NCBI GenBank assembly: GCA_905235815.1 | Contig: CAJOMT010000003.1 | Span: 1-64,000 of the forward strand | Direction of reading: 5' to 3' | Source: an uncultured Clostridia bacterium | Lineage (GTDB): Bacteria; Bacillota; Clostridia; Christensenellales; Borkfalkiaceae | Length of the DNA stretch: 64,000 nucleotides | In this document: one piece after another, positions 45,201 through 53,908 of the stretch | Layout: each line of letters starts with the position of its first letter | Position numbering within the stretch: the stretch's first letter is position 1 | Program-made: the position numbers and the translations under genes | The notes under the pieces: model-generated | Database searches by the model: none | What the model saw: only the letters and a program-made list of their open reading frames with translations | Told to the model about the DNA's origin: nothing

Positions 45201-46654
45201 AACTTAAAGACGTAACGCTTAATAACGTAGACGTAATAGGTAATTATTGTTTTGCAGGTTGCTATGCGCTTAAAAATATAGATTTAAGCAAAGTTAAAGA
45301 AATAGGCGAAGGTGCGTTTTACGTTTCCTCTCAGCAAGACGAGATGTCGTTGACTTCAATCGATATTTCCGGCGCAGAGAAGATAGGCGACGGCGCATTC
45401 TTCGGCAGACACGAACTCACGGGCGATATAGTTGCCGACAACCTTACCGAAATAGGAATTGCGGCATTCCGCGAAACTTCGCTGAACTCTTTCGAGGCGA
45501 AAAACCTTGAAATACTCGGCGATATGGCATTCTACGGAAACGAATCGCTCGCCGAATTCAAAGTTTCGGATAAAATAAAGAAAATCGGCGCAAGGGCTTT
45601 CGTCGATTGTAAGGATTTGACAACGTTTAAGACCTTCGACGGAGAAACGAACGTAGATATCAACGAATACGCCAAACTTATCGACGGCGTGCTGTACGTC
45701 GTGTTGGAGTCGGGACATTTACAACTTTCGGCTGTTCCGTCAAATTATAAGGTCGACGACAAAGTCGTTACCGAACTCATCGTTGCGGACGATACTTATA
45801 GAATTGAAGAATATGCCGGCAATGCGAACGAGAACATAACGAAGATAATTTTACCCGATTCGCTTAAACTTATCGGCAATTACGCTTTCTACGGTTACGA
45901 AAATCTGGAAGCGGTAGAGTTCAAGTCGTTTACCGCACCGGCGCTCGAAGATTATTATAATTCGACCACCGTACTCAGCGAAGACGCACCGGGCAGAAAT
46001 TTACTTCATAACCAATACGACTTGTTCGGATTTGAATTGTATTATTATACGTTTATAGATTTGGCTGGCGAAAGAGAGCCTATCAAAATGATATTGCCGA
46101 AGAACGAAAACGTCGAAGGCTACGATTCTCTCGTATACGAAGTGTATTTCGGAAAAGTCGAAAATGCGGAGAGAAGCGATTACGTTGCGATGGATAAGAA
46201 TCTTATCAACTTCATTTCTTACGCCGAGCAATTACAGAAGATATCCGTAATATCTTACAGCGACGAAGCGCTCATAAACAAAGCGACGATTGCCTATAAC
46301 GCAACGAATCAAGTCGCGACCGATTACGGTTATTCGGCAGACGTTTGGAATTCGCTTGTCGAAACTTATCAGAAAGCGAAGCAAGATCTCTTTGAGTTAA
46401 AACTTGCGGGAGCGAGCGAAGAAGTAAGGACGTTGCAAGAGGATATTTACAATATGTCGAAAAAGTTCTCGATAGATAAACTCGACGAACTTAAAGCGAT
46501 AACTGCGAGGATAAACAATCTTGCGGCAAGCGACAAAGTTCTTTTGGATCTTACTAACTACAACGAATTCGTCGCATCGTATAACGAATATATCGAAAAG
46601 ATAAATTCGGAGATATATCCGATAGTCGACCGTATGGATAAAATATTTGGGTGA
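39281..46654 (+). CDS. Giant surface lipoprotein: subtilisin-like protease with PA, Ig-like and BspA LRR domains
   Basis: A 2457-residue exported lipoprotein (lipid cysteine C19, FAVSC). The S8 protease domain has catalytic D225 (AILDSGFD), H297 (HGTHVAGI) and S630 (SGTSMASP), with a PA-type insertion between His and Ser (about 450-560, KVALIKRGDNTFEEKAQLARR). Fn3-like regions follow to about 1150, then two Ig-like Big_2 segments (about 1180-1260 and 1300-1385). About 1390-2215 consists of many BspA leucine-rich repeats (IGNYAFADC, IGEGAFAG and similar). Residues 2320-2457 are a helical FIVAR-like tail. ATG 39281 has AGGAAG ahead. It lies in the opp locus, so it may generate peptides for import. 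Confidence 0.9.
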   Translation: MKKFISLFLTLIMFFAVSCAQFAEDNSDIAAKTEIGQTIESENVSQNLRLIKSDIKFTQEEAVSRIKAEYLLENGGYKPEDTVRVMIVLDGNSLIDDYNAGNSGAESVSEYVASTAGKYGITRIKTAQNRLISSLTSSGLIEKADNTLFTITNAIIADVKYKNLAAINSFGGVSHTILSDTYNKPQATNGDASAINNAVDIYETGIYDSSSVEYTGKGTSVAILDSGFDCSHKVFARQPEGEIAYTQDDISELLGDMRAASFTSDLDVMDVYYSRKIPFTYDYADKDANVFPYDSEHGTHVAGIIGGYCEEDDFKGVAIDTQLVLMKVFPDLNEGADTDDILLALEDAVILGVDAINMSLGSSCGFSTEADEENVNEIYKSINDAGISLITAGSNNYTSGFGGAQGNTSFVTNPDSGTVGSPSTYDAALSVASISGTKSRYFVANGSEVVFYKESNNINSKENDFYAELYNYLLDNGMVDEVGEEITLDYVTVPGTGSQQSYGAIDVKGKVALIKRGDNTFEEKAQLARRYGAIACIIYNNIDGDIAMSMGKSEHIPTVSISKDKGMSLAASDTGTITISGSQQAGPFISDFSSWGPTPSLGIKPEITAHGGNIKSAVPGGGYDLLSGTSMASPNLCGMTLLIRQYVKDEYEIDNWVDVMNLTNQLMMSTATIAKNEDGNPYSPRKQGAGLAALANSVNTKAYISVDGIDRTKLELGDDKNRTGVYEMVFNVVNLSGDAVSYNLGVIGMTESVSKYDTKHVAETPYMLGGGFKAEYLGGEGALSGNDVTVNAKGSVKVKVTYTLTADDKNYIESLFPYGMYVEGFVTLKANYDKGVDLNCPFLAFYGDWTEPPLFDKTYYEVESEAHDASIDYEDKIKADYYATTPYGSYYYNYLIPLGTYLYDLDTTQYDYIPASEEHIAVSNILGTIDGFAAVYAGLLRNAKEMKFSITDKVTGEVLWEYVDYNATKAYSYGGTPIPYYDYLRLRSTSIGEQGLINNRTYEFKMSGLLDYGDGGVAANKRNTFSFDFYFDDEAPVIKEVNYEKVYDKTLKKDRYYMNMTVYDNHYVMAITPIIFSNASSYTYLTKNPIPVYGEKGSDTTVRIEITDYLEDIHKNVFATSGYEFPLFDSLGFSIEDYALNSNIYLCPLPGVQGDFKFTDDGEVKGKEIDLITVGIGEVVDLTKYLATSDITVDKDKDYLKYLEWTSSNENVAEVSEGLVKAKASGRIKITVSDVYSSSILGIDKKATVYLSVRETNTAREIVTTVDDAALESLRISHFDTLFAYSRAGQNSSIGSTGSTMFTSSMTSISMYPGEKIKLFTDLDPWYAEDKYELVYTSTNPDTAMVAEDGTVTALKKGTVRITVGVGSSSRITDTISITVNSPFIIQDRTLVAYKGLGGTVEIPDDEGILYIGSYSFCLYDTDYSIELSDDDYDANKIPAANTAITKVIIPEGVEEIQKYAFYNCSSLKEVVIPESLRFIREYAFYNDESLESVDIKNTEVIGANAFFGCVKLQSIGLGKVYAIGKAAFKGCSALSGVDLRALRNSGDEIFYDCTSLKDVIFDEEGNTQLSYSMFRNTAIEELTLYGRKSGLGTKLNFDLPERCFLDCKNLKTVNLPDCDITFGDLCFYGCESLEKVVFSANTHITDIEGSTFEGTALKTFEVAAGNNEYAVGRDNRLLLSGDGKTIIFAAIYADYGNLTISGRDYDVIGKSAFIGANIKNLTIVGPIVISDYAFAKCETIETLTFENAENITIGRNAFFYNRGLTTVNNLDALSEISDYAFSYTTALERVSIGEGVKVGEGSFYNSGIEYAEIGSGAELGVGAFENCSKLTVVRLGDNVKLEMGTFMYDSKLASINLEGVPEIPDQTFYRCSALTKLDMSSATKIGNYAFADCGAIKEVKLSANLKSIGEGAFAGISEYVYGGLFETIDLPEGLEYIGDGAFLGCKELKSVTIPSTVKTEPGKFNYVFYYCSELKDVTLNNVDVIGNYCFAGCYALKNIDLSKVKEIGEGAFYVSSQQDEMSLTSIDISGAEKIGDGAFFGRHELTGDIVADNLTEIGIAAFRETSLNSFEAKNLEILGDMAFYGNESLAEFKVSDKIKKIGARAFVDCKDLTTFKTFDGETNVDINEYAKLIDGVLYVVLESGHLQLSAVPSNYKVDDKVVTELIVADDTYRIEEYAGNANENITKIILPDSLKLIGNYAFYGYENLEAVEFKSFTAPALEDYYNSTTVLSEDAPGRNLLHNQYDLFGFELYYYTFIDLAGEREPIKMILPKNENVEGYDSLVYEVYFGKVENAERSDYVAMDKNLINFISYAEQLQKISVISYSDEALINKATIAYNATNQVATDYGYSADVWNSLVETYQKAKQDLFELKLAGASEEVRTLQEDIYNMSKKFSIDKLDELKAITARINNLAASDKVLLDLTNYNEFVASYNEYIEKINSEIYPIVDRMDKIFG

Positions 46655-46659
46655 AAGCT

Positions 46660-47229
46660 ATGAAGAAAAAGACGATTATAAAACCGGCTGCAACGGGATT
46701 TGTAGTGGGAATAATTATTGCGCTTGCTTTGATAATAACGGGTTGTGGCGGCAATAACATCAGTAAAAGTTATAAGATAATGCAGGATTCGATGAATAAA
46801 GTCGTATCTTCCACAATGGATTTAAAAGTGTACGATAAAGATGTGGAGATATCCGGTTATACGATGACTTGCGAAATCAAAGACGGAAAGCTTGTAGTAG
46901 GTCGTGCGAGGACTACTCTTAATGCAAATTACGAACTCGAAACCGAACTTCCTACTTTTACGACTTATGACGAGTTTAAAAGAGAGGATCTTCTTTACGT
47001 CGATTTAAGCGAAAATCTCGTATCATCTTATAACAATAAGAAGAACGTAACGACTTGCGTTGTCAAAGAAGAAAATATTGCCAAAGTTATTTCCGTAGTG
47101 AGCGTTGACGCCAAAGGCGACGCCACGGTAGAATTTACTATTGAAAATGACAAAGTTATCGATATTTCCGTAAAATACGATACCGAAAGCGGCAACAGAG
47201 TTGTTATTGCAATAACTTACAATTACTGA
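46660..47229 (+). CDS. Small unknown lipoprotein
   Basis: The 189-residue product has a lipoprotein signal (lipid cysteine C29, IITGC) after a basic start. The rest is a single beta-rich domain with no recognised family. ATG 46660 was preferred over GTG 46651, which overlaps the protease stop; GGGTGA lies at 46648-46653. It is 14 bases before the next lipoprotein gene, so it belongs to the same run. Confidence 0.72.
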   Translation: MKKKTIIKPAATGFVVGIIIALALIITGCGGNNISKSYKIMQDSMNKVVSSTMDLKVYDKDVEISGYTMTCEIKDGKLVVGRARTTLNANYELETELPTFTTYDEFKREDLLYVDLSENLVSSYNNKKNVTTCVVKEENIAKVISVVSVDAKGDATVEFTIENDKVIDISVKYDTESGNRVVIAITYNY

Positions 47230-47242
47230 GAGGTAAATATAG

Positions 47243-49570
47243 ATGAAAAGATTTATATGTGCGATTTTAGTTTTAGCGATGTCGTTTTCATTGTTTGCTT
47301 GTAACAATTCAGGAGACCAATCCGGTAGCGAAAGCGGCGCAGTATCGGGCAGAACGCTTTCTACGCCTGAAAACGTGAAAATATCCGAAAGCGGACTTAT
47401 TACTTGGGACGCAGTAAAAAATGCGACGGGATATATAGTTACTATAAACGGTTCGGCGGTCGCAAGGCTTGCGGAAACCGAATATCAGGCTGACTCGGCG
47501 TTGGCGTTTACGTTCAAGGTTGCGGCTACTGCCGACGGATATACCGATTCGGCGGCGTCTCAGTTGCAGACGTTTACTCCAAAGGCGGTTGCCGATGAAG
47601 TAATAATCGGAATTGAAGGTCAGAGCGAAGTCAAGAGCGGAAAGAGCATACAACTTACCGCAAACGTGTTTGGCACGAGCAATAAAGAAGTTACATGGTC
47701 TGTAAAGTCGGGTGCTGAAAACGTAACTATAAGCGATAGCGGCAAGCTTACGGCGAGCAACGTGAATTCGGACAGCTACGCCGTAGTCGTAGCGACGAGT
47801 AAAGAAGATCCGACCGCTTACGCCGAAAAATTAGTATATATTACAGCAAAGCCGATATTAAATCAAGCAATGCTCGACGAACTCGGCGAATCGGAAAAAT
47901 CCGAATTTTTAGGAACTCTCGGCATATCGGTTTATAACATAACGGGGCATTCTTCGGTCGTTGAAAGTTATACGCTTGATGTTTATACCGCTATGAAAGA
48001 AAACGTCTGGTATGCGGAATATCAAGACAATGCAGGTAATTCTTCTGCGCTCTATTACAAAGAGCACGACGGGTTGGCTAGCGAAGTCGGATTGAGTTTT
48101 ATGAACGAAGAAGAATACGTCCCGATGGAGGACGGCGGTAAATACGTTACGTGGGAAGATTCGGGATTGTATAACAATTTCAAGGGACTTAAAGTCGAAG
48201 ATTTTACTTTCAACGAAGATACGTGGCTATACGAGTATACCGGCAGAGATGAAAAATTGCCGGAGAGAATGGTTGCGTCTGCGAACCCGTACGATTTCGG
48301 AAAAGTCGAGAATTTCTCGCTCTATATTTCACAGGGCGAATTGATGGGATTTTATGCGACGAGCGCTTACGATTATTCGCTTGTTGACGGGTATAGATCG
48401 GTGTATAATCTCGTTGCGGTAATGAACTACGGCGACGACACGATAATCGTTCCCGAAATAAATAAATATTCTTATAGCGAAGAATTTCATGCGCCGCTTA
48501 AAGAGGCGATTGAAAATATGCGCACTCTCGAAAGTTATACGACCGATTATATGGATCTTTCCGCTTCTGTACTTATAAGCGGCTATATAATGGAAGGTTA
48601 TAAAGAAACGGTTACGGCTAACGAATGTCACTACATACCTTACGATTATACGTTTAATTCGTATGGCAGAGAGGTAAAGACGTATCACGAAGAAGGCGCT
48701 TATGGGTATAAAAAGATAAACGACAAACTGTACAATACTTACATGTTTGACGCAAAAGAGAACGGATACGTTGCCACGAGGGCTTACGAAACCGATTTCA
48801 ATGAGATAAAACCGTCGTTTATGTACGCTCCCGAAATATTCAGAGAATCTTACGTTGACGAAGACGACGGAACTATAACTTATTACGTAGACGACGCTAT
48901 GGCGCAAGTTGCATCTTTGTTCTATCACGGCGTCGGAAACGATATTCAGCTATACGGCTTATTTGCGACGAGAGGGTATACGTCCTCGACATCGTCGTTT
49001 ACTCCGTTCGTAGTAGTGAAAGACGGACATATAATAGAGGCATGTTTCTATTACAATATGGTGTATATGTACGGCGTTGTCGATATTACGTATTCTGATT
49101 TTAATTCGGCTACAATACAAGATGAAGCAGAGTTTGCGGTCAGAAACGTTCCTTCAACCTGGGATGAGGTTACGATATTCGTTTCCGAAGAAAGTGTGAG
49201 TACGGACGACGACGAGGAAGTCAATGCGGCGGAGGAACTGAAAGTATTCTTCAATGACGAAGATATTCTCGATAAATTGCCGTATTTCGGAAATGCGTTG
49301 GGCGATACTTACGGATTCGGACTTACCACTTCAAGGATACAGTCCGGAACGAACAGAAACGTATTTGCGATAGTGTTCTACTTTGACGTTCCGTTAGACG
49401 ACGATTATACGATAAATAAGTCTATGGCAAAGGTAGAAGATTACTTGGTAGAGTGCGGTTTTGAAAAGAACAGATACGGCGAATACGAAAACGAATACGG
49501 AATAATGGTAGCCGTCGTGGATAATGCGCTCGACCTACTCGTATACGCTTGGAAAGACGTTAATTATTAA
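47243..49570 (+). CDS. Lipoprotein with Fn3-like and Big_2 domains
   Basis: A 775-residue lipoprotein (C20, SLFAC) with a Ser/Gly linker. Residues 40-112 resemble an Fn3 domain (TPENVKISESGLITWDAVKNATGYIVTI in two parts) and 125-205 a Big_2 bacterial Ig-like domain (GKSIQLTANVFGTSNKEVTWSVKSG). The remaining 570 residues are a tyrosine- and acid-rich region without recognised domains. The C-terminal half resembles the next gene product, so the two are probably paralogues. It is likely a surface binding protein. Confidence 0.78.
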   Translation: MKRFICAILVLAMSFSLFACNNSGDQSGSESGAVSGRTLSTPENVKISESGLITWDAVKNATGYIVTINGSAVARLAETEYQADSALAFTFKVAATADGYTDSAASQLQTFTPKAVADEVIIGIEGQSEVKSGKSIQLTANVFGTSNKEVTWSVKSGAENVTISDSGKLTASNVNSDSYAVVVATSKEDPTAYAEKLVYITAKPILNQAMLDELGESEKSEFLGTLGISVYNITGHSSVVESYTLDVYTAMKENVWYAEYQDNAGNSSALYYKEHDGLASEVGLSFMNEEEYVPMEDGGKYVTWEDSGLYNNFKGLKVEDFTFNEDTWLYEYTGRDEKLPERMVASANPYDFGKVENFSLYISQGELMGFYATSAYDYSLVDGYRSVYNLVAVMNYGDDTIIVPEINKYSYSEEFHAPLKEAIENMRTLESYTTDYMDLSASVLISGYIMEGYKETVTANECHYIPYDYTFNSYGREVKTYHEEGAYGYKKINDKLYNTYMFDAKENGYVATRAYETDFNEIKPSFMYAPEIFRESYVDEDDGTITYYVDDAMAQVASLFYHGVGNDIQLYGLFATRGYTSSTSSFTPFVVVKDGHIIEACFYYNMVYMYGVVDITYSDFNSATIQDEAEFAVRNVPSTWDEVTIFVSEESVSTDDDEEVNAAEELKVFFNDEDILDKLPYFGNALGDTYGFGLTTSRIQSGTNRNVFAIVFYFDVPLDDDYTINKSMAKVEDYLVECGFEKNRYGEYENEYGIMVAVVDNALDLLVYAWKDVNY

Positions 49571-49636
49571 GTTAAAAACGAAAAATAGGTAGTTTATTTT
49601 TCGAAAAAATTTAAAATTTTTATGGAGGTAACAAAA

Positions 49637-52180
49637 ATGGCAAAATCAAGAAGAGTATTAAACGTACTCGTCTCATTGATGTTGGTATTGTGCTTGTCGC
49701 TGTTTGCCGCTTGCGGTAACGGAGCAGACAACGGCAGTGAAAGCAGTACCGAAAGTAGCTCAGAAAGCGGTAGTGATACGCCTGTTGTACATCCTGTTGG
49801 AATAAACGCCACAGTAGAAGGCAACAAGTATTCATTAAAACTCGGCGATACGGCTACGATAAAAGTAGAGGTAACCAATACCGAAAATATAGGTTACACG
49901 CTTAAATCGTCCAACGAATCTATTTTAAGAGTATCGGCGAACGGTTTGGTAGAAGTTGTAGCAGATCCGGACTATACTACGTATATAGTAGTAACTGCGA
50001 CTGCGAATGCGGACAAGACTAAAACGGCGAACGTAGAATTTAAAGTAAATTCGTCTAAAGTAACGCCGGGACAGATCAACGGCGCTAACGGAAGTAAGCT
50101 TACTTCCGAAATGATAGCGGCGCTCGGCAATGAAAGTATTACCGTAAGCGGAACTGTCGAGGATATATACGACATTTATTCGACTGATGGTATCGAAAGC
50201 AGTCAGGTTTACGAATACGAAGTAAAGATGGAGCCTGATAAGTGGTACGGCTATTGGAAAGCTGCCGAAGAAGACGGCGAGCCTGTTGAAGGCGCTGAAC
50301 CGATGATGAACTTCTATCAAAGAGGCGACACGATGGTAGTAACTCAGGTAGAAGACGAATACGGCACGGCGAGCAAAGCTGAAGGCTATCCTCTCCAAGA
50401 GTTATACATAAATATGAAGAATGAAGTCGTTGCGGAAAACGTAACCGACTATCTCAGCCGCGCTGCGCTTTGGTCTAATCAACACCTTTGGAATCACCTT
50501 TCCGAACTCGTAGCGAACGAAAATTGGACTGAAAAAGCCGAGTATATCGAGGAAGACGACGTATATGTTTATACTGCGGACTTAAATTCGAGCGAATGGT
50601 ATTTAATGGCTTATTTAGCAGTTTCGTTCACACCGATATTAGGTGGTGCAGATGCGTTTTCTTCTTTGGAATTCTACGTTGAAGACGGCGAAATTACGCG
50701 AATAATCGCTTACAGTGAAGTAAACAACTATTATGGCGAAGATGATGAAGTTTTAGCGGGCGAATATACCGTTACCACTCTTAATTTCTCAAACGTTGGA
50801 ACTACTAAAGTTCCGGCTCCTGCGGCTTACACCGTACCCGAAGACGAGGCTGAAGAATATGCGGCGTTAACTTCCGCACTTGGCAAGATGAAGAATGCAA
50901 ACAGTTATTATTTCAAGACCAGTGACAGAACGACTTACGCAATGCAGGGCGATCCCGATGATTATTCGATAGTCAACGATTCTGTAAACAGAGAAATTTA
51001 CGCTTTGGCTAAAACTTCTCCGGACGTATATCAATATGCTGCTTCTTCGAGCGGCACTGTCGGATTGGAAGGCTATGTAACCAATGACGGTATATATCTT
51101 ATAAAGACCGGCGAATATACTTACACGATGGACGGCAATAATTATTTCAAAGAAGTTTCCGGTTACAGACAGTTCACCGTAGAAGGCGGAGACGACTATT
51201 TCGAATATTTCGAACCTCACTATGATAGCGATAAAGGAAGATATTATTTCGAGGGCAAGACTCGTACTTACGGTACTCTTAAAGATAAAATCATACCCGG
51301 CTTTGACTTTGCGCCTGAAATATTCGAATACAGAGGCACTACGAAAGTAAACGGAGCGAATATGTATCAATTTGCATTGAGAGCTGCAAACGTAACGTCT
51401 GAAGTTGCTCAGCAGATAAGTATGTATTCTTATGCTAAAGACGCTACGGCTTTGGCTAATTCGATTCTTACGATAACCGTAACCAAGAACGGCGAACTCT
51501 ATTCGACGTCTTATCCTTATAGTATTTACGATATATACAGAGGAATTTGCACGACCACTTATTCGAATATAAACGATACCGAAATTGATCCCGACGTATT
51601 CAGCGACGAAAACTATATTTCCAAAAATTATAGTTTTGACTGGGCTGATTATAAGGTAAAATACTACGATTATTATCATGAATATGAAGATGCGAACGGC
51701 AATAAGACTCATAACTGGCTCCGTAATGACAATTATACCGGTGCTCAGCTTATAGCCGAAATTGCCAGTGACAGACACAACAATTTCGACAAGGATATGC
51801 CGGATCTCGAATTCGCTTATAATGCGTTCGGCAACTTCTACGGTCCGTTCTTCGATTATGATTATGATCTTACTACGGATGCAAACGGTATAAGTTATTA
51901 TGAGAAGTCGTTCACGCTTACCGCATCTACCGATAAGTGCGACTCCAACAGTCAGATAACCACTAAGACTTTCTTAGAGATAGTAGACGGAATTACAACT
52001 GATTTGGCGAAATTCGGCTTTGTTTTGGATGAAAACAATTCCCGTCTTGACGGCGGTACGACCGGTAGACAGACAAACTATGCAACGTTCGTACATGGCG
52101 ACGTTATGATAGTTGTCGAAAACAACTTCACCAAGAATTTCTGGATCAATTTCTACGTCAACGGCGACTGGTCTCTTTAA
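49637..52180 (+). CDS. Lipoprotein with Big_2 domain, paralogue of the preceding gene
   Basis: An 847-residue lipoprotein (C26, SLFAAC) with a Ser/Glu-rich linker (residues 30-48). A Big_2 domain occupies about 50-145. The remainder resembles the product of the previous gene in layout: a WYGYWK/WYAEYQ-type stretch, tyrosine-rich middle and a C-terminal domain ending in aromatic residues. ATG 49637 was chosen because GGAGGT (49624-49629) is 7 bases ahead, inside the alternative start codon context at 49622. Function unknown. Confidence 0.78.
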   Translation: MAKSRRVLNVLVSLMLVLCLSLFAACGNGADNGSESSTESSSESGSDTPVVHPVGINATVEGNKYSLKLGDTATIKVEVTNTENIGYTLKSSNESILRVSANGLVEVVADPDYTTYIVVTATANADKTKTANVEFKVNSSKVTPGQINGANGSKLTSEMIAALGNESITVSGTVEDIYDIYSTDGIESSQVYEYEVKMEPDKWYGYWKAAEEDGEPVEGAEPMMNFYQRGDTMVVTQVEDEYGTASKAEGYPLQELYINMKNEVVAENVTDYLSRAALWSNQHLWNHLSELVANENWTEKAEYIEEDDVYVYTADLNSSEWYLMAYLAVSFTPILGGADAFSSLEFYVEDGEITRIIAYSEVNNYYGEDDEVLAGEYTVTTLNFSNVGTTKVPAPAAYTVPEDEAEEYAALTSALGKMKNANSYYFKTSDRTTYAMQGDPDDYSIVNDSVNREIYALAKTSPDVYQYAASSSGTVGLEGYVTNDGIYLIKTGEYTYTMDGNNYFKEVSGYRQFTVEGGDDYFEYFEPHYDSDKGRYYFEGKTRTYGTLKDKIIPGFDFAPEIFEYRGTTKVNGANMYQFALRAANVTSEVAQQISMYSYAKDATALANSILTITVTKNGELYSTSYPYSIYDIYRGICTTTYSNINDTEIDPDVFSDENYISKNYSFDWADYKVKYYDYYHEYEDANGNKTHNWLRNDNYTGAQLIAEIASDRHNNFDKDMPDLEFAYNAFGNFYGPFFDYDYDLTTDANGISYYEKSFTLTASTDKCDSNSQITTKTFLEIVDGITTDLAKFGFVLDENNSRLDGGTTGRQTNYATFVHGDVMIVVENNFTKNFWINFYVNGDWSL

Positions 52181-52186
52181 TAATTG

Positions 52187-52221
52187 TGCGGTATCGCATG
52201 CATTTTGCAAGCGATACCGCA
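52187..52221 (+). repeat. Intercistronic hairpin without T tract
   Basis: TGCGGTATCGC (52187-52197) pairs perfectly with GCGATACCGCA (52211-52221). The loop contains TGCATTTTGCA. It starts 7 bases after the previous stop and ends before AGGAGA of the next gene. It could stabilise or split the mRNA rather than end it. Confidence 0.7.
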
Positions 52222-52234
52222 AATAGGAGAAATT

Positions 52235-53821
52235 ATGAAAAAAAAGATATTGGCGATTTTATTTTCGATCGCAATGATATCCGTTTTGGTGTTTGCTGCG
52301 TCTTGTGCGAGCGGAGAAAAAACTCCTAAAGGCAATTCTTCAAGTGCCGGCACGGAAGTAACGTCTGATACTCAATCGGGTTCGGAAAATAACGACGAAA
52401 CGGATAGCGGTTCGGAAACAGAAACAGATCCGGTAGATGACAGACCGGATTATACGGGCAACGACATTGTCGGCGAATACAGAGTATTTATGAACAATAT
52501 GACCGGCGTACATACTAATCCGTACACTTTGAAAATCAACAGTAAATTGGAAGTAAGCGGAACTACTTTCGGTGAAACCGAAGTTACGGGTTTCAGAGGC
52601 GGTGCAGGCGTAGTCTGGATAGACGGCAAATATACGTACTATAACGGCAACGGTTTAATCGTTTCGGTAGTAAACAAAAACTATGCGTCTTTGTCGGCAA
52701 CCGACTGCGTATATATCGGAGTTAAAAACGGTGATTCGATAAGCGAGTATACAAACTTTAACTCGCATAGAACCAAACTCGTCAAATGGACTATGGCAGA
52801 CAGGTCTACGCTTACGGTTTTCGTATACGGCAACTCGGTTTACACAAACGTTACGTTTGAATCCGATCCGTCGGTCAAGAGCATTTCTTCCATTTGGAAT
52901 GTCGATGAAGATAACGGCAGATTTACATATAAAGTAAATACTCTTACCGTTTATGACAGTAACGGCAAAAAAATTGAGACTTTTGCGAATAATGGTTCCG
53001 ATCTTAAAGTATCTGACGGCTATAACGGCACTTATGCGTTTTTGAGTAACGGAATGTTAAATACCGAAGGTAAAACCGATATTTACTTAAACGGCGTAGG
53101 CGGCATAACCGTAAACGACAAGGAGTATTCCTATACGATAGATAAGGACAGACTCACCTTTAACGGTCAAACCGTTATATTGGATAAAGAGAATATGACT
53201 TATCACTACGTTTCTGACGGATTCGGCGGCACGTATAAAAACGGCGACGATACTCTTACGTTGGACGGATACGGCACGGCTATTTTGCCTGACGGTAATA
53301 TGGCTACTTACGAAATAGTGTCCGGTATGGCGAAAATAATATCGGGCGGTGTAACTTATCGTTATAATCTTGACGTAGACGCTTTAACGTATTCAGAGTA
53401 CGATCCGTCTAAGCTTCCGGCGTTTGCGGGTTGGAGTTTTACGGGACATGCTATTCCTTCTTCATTCATTTACGATTCGGATAGTGAAGACGATGAGGAG
53501 TACTATGGCGACGAATCCGTAGTGACGAGTATAACCTTTTCGACCGAAGATCAGACTTTAACCATAGTTAGCACGCATTGGAGCGGATATAAATATATAG
53601 ATATAACCGCAAGTTATACTTATGACGTTGATAATAAGACGATAGAGTTTACTCATCAAGGCAAAACGGTCAAGATGAAATTTTCTTCTACGCTTGCGTC
53701 ATTGGTGGCTTATGATGCCGATTATGCGAGCGTATACGGAACCGGTTCCAGCCCGACTACTTATTGTTTCTATCATATAGATTCGGGAAAAACCATATAT
53801 TACGTATTTTCAAAGCAATAA
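52235..53821 (+). CDS. Lipoprotein with the repeat module shared with the next gene
   Basis: A 528-residue lipoprotein (C24, FAASC) with an acidic Ser/Glu linker (residues 30-70). It carries one full copy of a large beta-rich module also seen in the next gene: a G-Y start, an internal YGNSVYTNVTF stretch (about 210), LTVYDSNGKKIETF (about 240), then GTY...LNGVGGITV units near 260-300 and again near 330-360 (GTYKNGDDTLTLDGYG). ATG 52235 has AGGAGA ahead; a GTG further upstream lies in the hairpin. Function unknown, probably surface binding. Confidence 0.75.
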   Translation: MKKKILAILFSIAMISVLVFAASCASGEKTPKGNSSSAGTEVTSDTQSGSENNDETDSGSETETDPVDDRPDYTGNDIVGEYRVFMNNMTGVHTNPYTLKINSKLEVSGTTFGETEVTGFRGGAGVVWIDGKYTYYNGNGLIVSVVNKNYASLSATDCVYIGVKNGDSISEYTNFNSHRTKLVKWTMADRSTLTVFVYGNSVYTNVTFESDPSVKSISSIWNVDEDNGRFTYKVNTLTVYDSNGKKIETFANNGSDLKVSDGYNGTYAFLSNGMLNTEGKTDIYLNGVGGITVNDKEYSYTIDKDRLTFNGQTVILDKENMTYHYVSDGFGGTYKNGDDTLTLDGYGTAILPDGNMATYEIVSGMAKIISGGVTYRYNLDVDALTYSEYDPSKLPAFAGWSFTGHAIPSSFIYDSDSEDDEEYYGDESVVTSITFSTEDQTLTIVSTHWSGYKYIDITASYTYDVDNKTIEFTHQGKTVKMKFSSTLASLVAYDADYASVYGTGSSPTTYCFYHIDSGKTIYYVFSKQ

Positions 53822-53834
53822 AACTTGTTTTCTA

Positions 53835-53866
53835 AATATTCCGCTTTTCGCCGAAAGCGGAATATT
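53835..53866 (+). repeat. Intercistronic hairpin without T tract
   Basis: AATATTCCGCTTT (53835-53847) pairs perfectly over 13 bases with AAAGCGGAATATT (53854-53866). The following bases CGGATAAAT do not form a T tract, so termination would be weak at best. It sits between two lipoprotein genes that share repeats. Confidence 0.7.
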
Positions 53867-53908
53867 CGGATAAATATTTAAAAATTAATATTTTATGGAG
53901 GTAAAACA

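Noticed and set aside
43440..45950. Repeated sequence in the giant protease gene considered as a CRISPR or DNA repeat array
   Set aside because: The repetition is at protein level (leucine-rich repeats of about 22-24 residues) with diverged codons, with no constant direct repeats or unique spacers.
50867..51778. Long minus-strand open frame (303 codons) within the Big_2 lipoprotein gene
   Set aside because: It is a shadow caused by codon bias of the + strand gene; its product is low-complexity Ile/Arg/Ser-rich with no ribosome-binding site.
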